A stretch of 64,000 bases of DNA from Symsagittifera roscoffensis (lineage: Eukaryota; Xenacoelomorpha; Acoela; Convolutidae): positions 6,849,954-6,913,953 of the forward strand of contig NC_087066.1 of NCBI RefSeq assembly GCF_963678635.1. Reading direction: 5' to 3'. Positions 59,201 to 64,000 of the stretch are shown here, piece after piece. Made by a program: the position numbers and the translations under genes. Positions within the stretch are counted from its first letter, which is position 1, and every line of letters begins with the position of its first letter. The notes under the pieces are model-generated. The model had not been told where the DNA came from. It made no database searches and saw only the letters and a program-made list of their open reading frames with translations.

Positions 59201-62200
59201 CCACATTGACTGAGGATTTCCATTTCTAACTTAGTGTCTGCCAGGGTTCGCGCCGTCTTCTTCGATCTCGTGGCGGTTATGGTCAGACCTGCCAAGAGCA
59301 TAGGGGGTATCAGGTTTTCTTTTTCTCCCCCGGCTAGTGTCGCACCATCTCCTTGCCCGCTCTCGCCTGAACGACCCGCACTAATCAGAGAGGTCACCAC
59401 TGCCTTGGCTTTTGACTTCACCACCCTCTGGTTTACGACTCGACTCCCTGACTTTCCTTTCAGTCTCTTCGGCCCTTTTCTGGCTCGTCTAACAAGTAAT
59501 TTCTTTGTGCCCTGCTGATCATCGGCACTGTCTTCTGTAACTGACTCGGTCAGAACATCCGACTCCATGGAGTTCACTATTTTCTCCAGGACCTCACGCA
59601 TGATGGGTTGATTCAATCCCACCTTCATTATGGACTGTGTCCCATATCGTCGTATCACGTCCCATGATTTTTCCATGAAGTTCACTCGGCTCCAGGTTGC
59701 TCCTGTCTTGCCTTCCAGTTCCATTTGATATCTTTCCCATTCCTCTTCTGGCAACGTACTGAGGAATGATATCTTCATTGACTCCTCGATTTTCCTCCTC
59801 CTCGGTGATTCATGAAGCAGTCTCTGCGGATCCCTGCTTCGGCACTCTCTAGCCTGGCTTATTGGGTCCATCGGAGATAGATCGGCCGACGCCTCCTTTG
59901 TAGGAGACATGAAGGACGATGGTGCCATCAGCAATAAACTCCCATCGACTTCCCCATCGTCGTCTTCACTGAACCGGTATTCTAGCAAGTCCCTCTCCAA
60001 CGCTCCTAGATCGGTCTCTCCCGGTTTTTCCGTCTTACTTCCGGTCTCGTCATCGTCATGATCCATCAAATCATCATCACCTGCATCAGGTTTCGGCCTG
60101 GGTCCTGAAGGTCCTTGTCGTGAGTCAGTGCCCGAGTCCGGCCGAGCCGGTACGGTCATGTCTCCTGCGTGATAAAACAATTCATCATCCACCAGGAATT
60201 CTACTAACTCCTCGCCATGTGGAGCCAGGTCTTCTATCGTTATATATGAGCCTCCTCTGCTCTCCCTTGCCACCTCCAGCATCACTACTTTCGCTTCTCC
60301 TGACCACTTCAGTCTCGATAAGTCATCCGTGGGAGAATACACTTCGTTCCACGTTTCAGCCGAGACCTCTGGTCTCCTGGAGGGTAGTGCCTTGATCTTT
60401 TTCCTGCTCCAAGCATCAGGGAATGAGAAGTCAAACATTTGCGCGGCGGCAGCGTTCCAGCTGATGAAGCGCGGCTCCATCCCTTCACTCCACTTCAGCA
60501 TTCTCTTCTCTGCGTCACGAGCTGCTCCGATGCGAGGGGCAATGATGGGAGATGTGACTCCCAACAACATCCTCCTTATCGGTGGATATCGAGGGAATTG
60601 GTCCGGCAGCGGCCTGGACCCAGGAAGCCATGTTTGCTGATTCTCTTTCGCGTGTGTGTAGGCTCCTGGCAATTGAGGCACTCTCACAGCCTCTCCGTTA
60701 TCTTTCACCACTGGTCTCAAATTCCAAAGTTTTGGGTTAAACTGGATGTGGGACAGATCCTCACGGCCCATTCGGCACTTGAAGTGGTTCTTGAAGTCCA
60801 TCAACACCCAGCCTGGCTCTGCTATTCTTCCGAACAGCCTAGCGTCGCTAGCCAGCCTTCTCAGTTCACTCTGCTCTACCCAATTCAGCACGGAACAATG
60901 CACGACTGAGACCAGGTTGACATACAACACCGAATTCCTATATGCCTTCACTTGTACGTCCGGGAACGCGAAAGTTATCACCGGTCCATACACCACTGTG
61001 ACGAATTCCCGCAGTCCGTGGACCAGAGCCAACGGATCGATCCGCATCATGACAGCCAAGTCTGTTAGTAAAGGCATGCCACAATACTGCTTACATTCGC
61101 CTGCGTTCGTCACCACCTTGTCTTCTCCCGTGACGCTTCTGTTCTGTTGCAAGAGGTATTGAAGCAGGAGAGTCCTCCAATCCTTCATCTTCCTGAGCGA
61201 GGCGGTTTCCAACTGCGCATTGAACTCGCGACTTGTTCCCAGGAGTTGTTCAGGGTAACGCAACAGCACAAGCAAGTCACCCAGTCGACCGTAGGTCATG
61301 GCAATCAGAGTCAGGAGTCCATCCAATCTCAAATCTGCCAACGCTTGGGTAAAGAGGTTTGCCGGTCCTTTCACAAAGTTTTCATGACCAAATGTCACGT
61401 ATAAGGCTAGCACCAGGCCAATCGACAACTTCTTGATGTCCTTGACGAAACTCGCGATCAGGTTCCTAGATGCCTTCGGATAGCACGTCGATAGGAAAGA
61501 TGGCGTCCATCCCACTCCCATTCCACCCAAGATAGCATCTGATCGTTCATACTGTGCCTTAGTGGCCAGCACGTCAGCTTGGAACTTGTCCAGCGACATC
61601 GTGTTAACGTCCTGCATCAGTTTCAACATCTTGCCTCCAGCTAACTCCCGGGCATCAAATAGATTCTTTAGATACACGTGTATCTCTTCAATTATTGCCG
61701 GCGCATGCTCGAACGCGTCCTCACCCAAGGTGCACAGCCTCGGTGACAAATACAACCATACGTTGTTGTGCGGCTTCGTACGCAAAGCCATTGCCATGAG
61801 GTCCTCCTCTGCTGACGTCATGTTCTTTCTGATCATCCTTCCCTGCTCATTCTCTGCCTGATCCATCTGTCTGAACCAGAGATCATCAGCCACCTGTTGT
61901 ACTAACAGATGATCGTCGTCCACCCCTGGTCTTAGTTTCAGCAATCTGGCAAAGTTGGACAGCTCCAACCCCAGAACTTCATCTAGCACCAACCGAGTTG
62001 TGCTACAACCTCTGAGCCCCTGTATGGCATTCGAAATGTCAGCCCAAACGGCGGGAAGCTCAGATCGGGACGGGTAGTAATTTTCCGGGTCCACTACTCT
62101 GTTTGGGGCAGGAATTATCACATTGAACCTCCCCTCTGCTATTGTTGTGACCATTGTATATACAAATCGGAGGGGTTCTGGTAATGCAGCGTACCCTGGT

Positions 62201-62289
62201 GACAATACAAAGATCACCTTCACCACATTCATGGTGAAGCGTTGTCTTGCTGCTGCCTCTACCTCAGCCATCGCCGAGAGCAGTGTCAT
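56296..62289 (-). CDS. Giant 1997-aa protein of unknown family, second frame of a two-frame unit
   Basis: One uninterrupted 1997-codon frame, G+C close to 50% in a genome region near one third G+C, and no introns. The ATG (62287-62289) lies 11 nt after the stop of the upstream frame, but the same frame is open back to about 62372. The first about 110 residues (VVKVIFVLSPGYAALPEPLR; NYYPSRSELPAVWADISNAI) look like the C-terminal half of an SGNH-like domain whose beginning is in the upstream frame. Residues about 110-650 are helical and globular (LVLDEVLGLELSNFARLLKL; PSFLSTCYPKASRNLIASF). About 700-790 is acidic and disordered (DAGDDDLMDHDDDE), and about 925-965 is strongly basic (RRARKGPKRLKGKSGSR), perhaps nucleic-acid binding or a nuclear signal. 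The rest is helical, with no motif I can name. No polymerase, protease, integrase or helicase signature was found. Confidence 0.85.
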   Translation of the reverse strand: MTLLSAMAEVEAAARQRFTMNVVKVIFVLSPGYAALPEPLRFVYTMVTTIAEGRFNVIIPAPNRVVDPENYYPSRSELPAVWADISNAIQGLRGCSTTRLVLDEVLGLELSNFARLLKLRPGVDDDHLLVQQVADDLWFRQMDQAENEQGRMIRKNMTSAEEDLMAMALRTKPHNNVWLYLSPRLCTLGEDAFEHAPAIIEEIHVYLKNLFDARELAGGKMLKLMQDVNTMSLDKFQADVLATKAQYERSDAILGGMGVGWTPSFLSTCYPKASRNLIASFVKDIKKLSIGLVLALYVTFGHENFVKGPANLFTQALADLRLDGLLTLIAMTYGRLGDLLVLLRYPEQLLGTSREFNAQLETASLRKMKDWRTLLLQYLLQQNRSVTGEDKVVTNAGECKQYCGMPLLTDLAVMMRIDPLALVHGLREFVTVVYGPVITFAFPDVQVKAYRNSVLYVNLVSVVHCSVLNWVEQSELRRLASDARLFGRIAEPGWVLMDFKNHFKCRMGREDLSHIQFNPKLWNLRPVVKDNGEAVRVPQLPGAYTHAKENQQTWLPGSRPLPDQFPRYPPIRRMLLGVTSPIIAPRIGAARDAEKRMLKWSEGMEPRFISWNAAAAQMFDFSFPDAWSRKKIKALPSRRPEVSAETWNEVYSPTDDLSRLKWSGEAKVVMLEVARESRGGSYITIEDLAPHGEELVEFLVDDELFYHAGDMTVPARPDSGTDSRQGPSGPRPKPDAGDDDLMDHDDDETGSKTEKPGETDLGALERDLLEYRFSEDDDGEVDGSLLLMAPSSFMSPTKEASADLSPMDPISQARECRSRDPQRLLHESPRRRKIEESMKISFLSTLPEEEWERYQMELEGKTGATWSRVNFMEKSWDVIRRYGTQSIMKVGLNQPIMREVLEKIVNSMESDVLTESVTEDSADDQQGTKKLLVRRARKGPKRLKGKSGSRVVNQRVVKSKAKAVVTSLISAGRSGESGQGDGATLAGGEKENLIPPMLLAGLTITATRSKKTARTLADTKLEMEILSQCGSGGLEDYRPSRINMAKLKLEGQLDVVEYSRITVPESVHMGDPAGGYVEMLKARNSARGHLMAWSEKRVMQEYLKELTENSNLNRKEYGTVMSSEANEVGLEKLLEISWRAALQRYFDEAMHAPATVAAYLAHPCVRTDLQVRLAWCLMGIKRAEYEASNDSKSREQELELMEALRALISKDDSAIAWAKRKDALCFVRFVVDRIPTPVLGECIKIIRQKGVDCERNFLRALLELNQDMPMTVPSKESSDMESYRKLEEVRRYSNKELKVSRELIEAVRGQKEFATLGKLKSFQYVSGIPGMAYNPFVNEEAREAYFDYEQVIVLNFWVERIKETGMLMVEQPKLGIILEERVVEPSVPELKGQVSFDCGSWDGPLKTSLVTMWELMKPSWCPHPNAGLIWDMTADITLDLDDDASIHDLAMIHHLLAMKSTKRKSNPSTELPEESPSSDWLKQGTCLAQQSRMEGHVCNLGHCLITLSEQHRQLARLYGRLSMSDKSAMKLVADCHGVTDVNLITALGFCSMTSSIESLERLERAHELVTSLSVEIFPGALQTEQKIGGWREALENEMNLKDSEAYHRPTGSKYMVGSSSAPYCNSKYPTHMAVMDARTQQVLVDQLFSVPKCVRLARMSERSYDLLAKIFRAVPKRSESELQDVVGEEFMRLNEGNVSEFEKQKASGALPTEFPTIEEKDDLHRILMEVEPLLGASGYRTRRNIVRTHGEYPCHCLAQTLWYPKRGNLILVWDVEELYSTGLPDQNQQVSIVVVSAMLAVRWLEANADTSQQETAVPTPEQLSNVKKSHELDLFRTTCKVLRIPKAIERIWSRQRLMPWFRAVMTSWMYERAKRHMSRNTEAYQSFQLDIGPGAYKRAFLTHRNAVTTAVKRVAGAPCVTEDEKKEVLRADLERNVSLCLHNSFCRNREQKVNVDLLPCCKPRLLEQESWGTARNSMDMLEKVLEDSEDQDGEVME

Positions 62290-62300
62290 TATCGCCTCCC

Positions 62301-64000
62301 CTATAACCTCGTTACTTTGGTGATCGACCCATCCGTCAGACGTGACAATAAGCCCCTGCTTTGCAGATGATCATTTGAGCCTGCAACCACTATTACCTGC
62401 GGCTCCATACTGACCACCCTTCGCACACTTATCATCATGCCTATTGCTTGTCCCCAGTCCAACTTAGGTGCCGTCAAGAAAATCACATCGGGCCAAAAGA
62501 GAGAACGGGGCGTGTAGAGATAATCGGAGCCGGCCACAATCAGATACTTGGCCGCCTTCATGTCCAAGGGATCATAAGCTGCAAAAAGGCCATCGCCTAT
62601 TGGGGCCTTCAGTTTCCCATATCTCTCATCGTCTCCAACCACTGTTGTCGTTCGGGGGTAGTCCCTCGAATACTCGCCAGGCGTCTGACCGGGTGGTTTA
62701 GCTAACTGCCTGTACATCTTGTGATGCTTGTTATTGGGCTTGTTCTCTGTCTGGAACTTGCCCTTGCGAGCAGGTGGTGTCCTTTCCCGGGTCCTATCTC
62801 GAACATCGGTGAGCGACCGGGTGTTCAAAGGTCCAAAGGTATTGTCATGAGACAATCCATTCAAATCCACATGTCGGAGTGAGGTCGAGGAGCTGAATTT
62901 CTCCTGCTCTGCTAACAGCCAATCCACGCCCGGTATCCGATAAAGTCGCGATACTGTGGGACTTTCTCCGCCAGTCATTCTCATTGCGTCCTCCCGACAC
63001 GTCAAGGTATTCATGTTCAATTTCGCCGACATCTCCGTCTTATACTGACCCCAATGACTAGGATCTGATCTATTCCAAAGCAGCCCGCTGCCTGATTCGA
63101 TTCCCTCCGCTGGCACGGTACTTGTAGACGGTCCTGCTATCGAAGCAGGATTTGTCGTGGCAGGCGGATCGTTCCTCCTAGACGCGGTCTGGGAGTTATT
63201 CCTGTTGTTCTGTTCCACTGATCTCCCGAGTCGGCTTCCAATCGATTGCGGCCTGGGAGGAGGAGCAGTCCCTAGCCTGTCTCTCACGTTTGAGCTCGGA
63301 GCAACGGTTGCGGCTGCAACCGTCTCTAATGCCAAGGGCCCCAGACGGTTGACGAGGGATTCGGGCACGGTTGTCCTTATTCTACTTCCTCCGGTCGAAC
63401 TGGTCCGAGCCAGAGAACCGGTCGCCCTCGACTCTTGCTCCGCTTCCCTCAATTGCGTCTGAAACACATCATTAATCCAATGCCTCCCTCGTTGAGTATT
63501 GAAGTGTACTCCATCTCTAGTGAGCGCGATGTGATCAACCATGTGCAGCATGTTTTCGAGATCCAGGAGTCGCAACTCGCCAGGGTTGTTTCTCACCAGA
63601 CTGCGGGTCATTTCATTCCACCGCGTCACGTTGCCATTCATGAAATCTGCAACTATGGTGCCCACCAAAGGATTTGGTGGTATCGTGCACAAGATAACAA
63701 GCTTGGGTCTGTACTTTTCTTTCAATTCGTTCAAGAGACACACCAATAGAGGCTCCCACTTGCTCTCCGGAGTCACGGGGGCTCTCGAGACGTCATTGGT
63801 CCCCAGCATTATTATTAATGTATCCAGGTGATCCTCGCTCTGGAACTCCATCATTTTGATGACCTGAGCCACTGAGGCTCCTCCAAAGGACAGAATGGTA
63901 GTCTGACCATTGACGAAGATCTCATTCAGATCTCTCACCAAACTGTCTCCAATGATCAAATGGCGACTCCCTGGGGGAATTACCTGGTCGTTCGTGGCGG
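62301..64000 (-). CDS. SGNH/GDSL hydrolase-domain protein, first frame of the two-frame unit (runs off window)
   Basis: Open from the window edge (residues PPGSRHLIIGDSLVRD just inside it) to TAG at 62301-62303, at least 566 codons without ATG near the edge, so the true start is outside. Residues near the edge form an SGNH hydrolase domain: GDSLVRD (nucleophile Ser block), LIIMLGTNDVSRAP (GxND block) and LTRDGVHFNTQRGRHWINDV (Asp-x-x-His block), all intact, similar in layout to the OSK/SGNH group. A Ser/Thr/Pro-rich linker of about 220 residues follows, then a second Rossmann-like segment (YLIVAGSDYLYTPRSLFW; PQVIVVAGSNDHLQSRG) with GSD and GSND at the GDS and GxND positions, cut off by the stop. 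Likely roles: esterase/lipase-like or RNA-binding (as Oskar's OSK domain); activity cannot be told. Confidence 0.85.
   Translation of the reverse strand, partial: ATNDQVIPPGSRHLIIGDSLVRDLNEIFVNGQTTILSFGGASVAQVIKMMEFQSEDHLDTLIIMLGTNDVSRAPVTPESKWEPLLVCLLNELKEKYRPKLVILCTIPPNPLVGTIVADFMNGNVTRWNEMTRSLVRNNPGELRLLDLENMLHMVDHIALTRDGVHFNTQRGRHWINDVFQTQLREAEQESRATGSLARTSSTGGSRIRTTVPESLVNRLGPLALETVAAATVAPSSNVRDRLGTAPPPRPQSIGSRLGRSVEQNNRNNSQTASRRNDPPATTNPASIAGPSTSTVPAEGIESGSGLLWNRSDPSHWGQYKTEMSAKLNMNTLTCREDAMRMTGGESPTVSRLYRIPGVDWLLAEQEKFSSSTSLRHVDLNGLSHDNTFGPLNTRSLTDVRDRTRERTPPARKGKFQTENKPNNKHHKMYRQLAKPPGQTPGEYSRDYPRTTTVVGDDERYGKLKAPIGDGLFAAYDPLDMKAAKYLIVAGSDYLYTPRSLFWPDVIFLTAPKLDWGQAIGMMISVRRVVSMEPQVIVVAGSNDHLQSRGLLSRLTDGSITKVTRL

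Noticed and set aside
56296-62289. Reverse transcriptase or RNA polymerase in the giant frame
   Set aside because: No YxDD, GDD or other polymerase motif set in a plausible context was found on reading the whole protein.
56916-63831. Many + strand frames of 60-170 codons opposite the two long frames
   Set aside because: They are antisense shadows of GC-rich - strand coding sequence, with no domain or initiation evidence.

Overview
This is a eukaryotic, almost certainly invertebrate animal, nuclear window. The main evidence is an intron-containing copy of the last two coding exons of the metazoan tRNA ligase RTCB (1191-2092, + strand). Other exon-like pieces show GT..AG borders and animal domains (an EGF-like repeat, a BEN-type domain). 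The background is strongly AT-rich and packed with satellites, MITEs and broken DNA transposons. The species cannot be named from the sequence alone.

Layout. 0-5 kb: a hAT-type MITE, the RTCB 3' end, an EGF-like exon and small repeats. 5.8-21.4 kb: a block that may be one large compound transposon, read on the - strand. It holds a multi-exon BEN-like gene (18.7-20.4 kb), a SUV4-20-like SET domain and linker present twice because of a 4.3 kb tandem duplication, a decayed CACTA-type (TNP2/DUF4218-like) transposase (8.5-10.4 kb) and a decayed SGNH hydrolase-like piece (7.3-7.7 kb). It is bracketed by two tandem arrays whose units share the words AATGG-TTG-ACCAAAC. Four copies of a 370 bp inverted-repeat MITE sit inside it. 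21.4-33 kb: satellites, an unidentified multi-exon - strand gene (23.8-25.2 kb) and a decayed Gag-like zinc-knuckle gene (27.9-29.3 kb). 33-44 kb: a decayed Helentron on the - strand (OTU, zinc region, Rep nuclease, PIF1-like helicase, GIY-YIG-like tail), interrupted by a Mutator-like element (MULE) at 40.8-42.0 kb. 42.8-49.3 kb: a 2.55 kb segment of the Helentron 5' part present twice, with a CAT-trinucleotide microsatellite between. 50.2-52.8 kb: a second MULE family with a FLYWCH-like finger, its 3' half tandemly duplicated. 53.2-54.6 kb: tandem repeats and a foldback element carrying a tRNA-like stretch.

56.3-64.0 kb is different in character. It is close to 50% G+C, free of introns, and carries two very long - strand frames: one of at least 566 codons running off the window end, then one of 1997 codons beginning 11 nt after the first stop. 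The upstream protein opens with a clear SGNH/GDSL hydrolase domain (GDS, GTND, DGVH). Its C-terminus and the N-terminus of the 1997-aa protein appear to be two halves of a second SGNH-like domain split between frames 0 and -1. No reverse transcriptase, polymerase, integrase, helicase or capsid signature is visible in either. A 26-nt purine tract follows the second stop. This intact, compositionally foreign two-frame unit is the strongest candidate here for an undescribed selfish or domesticated element.
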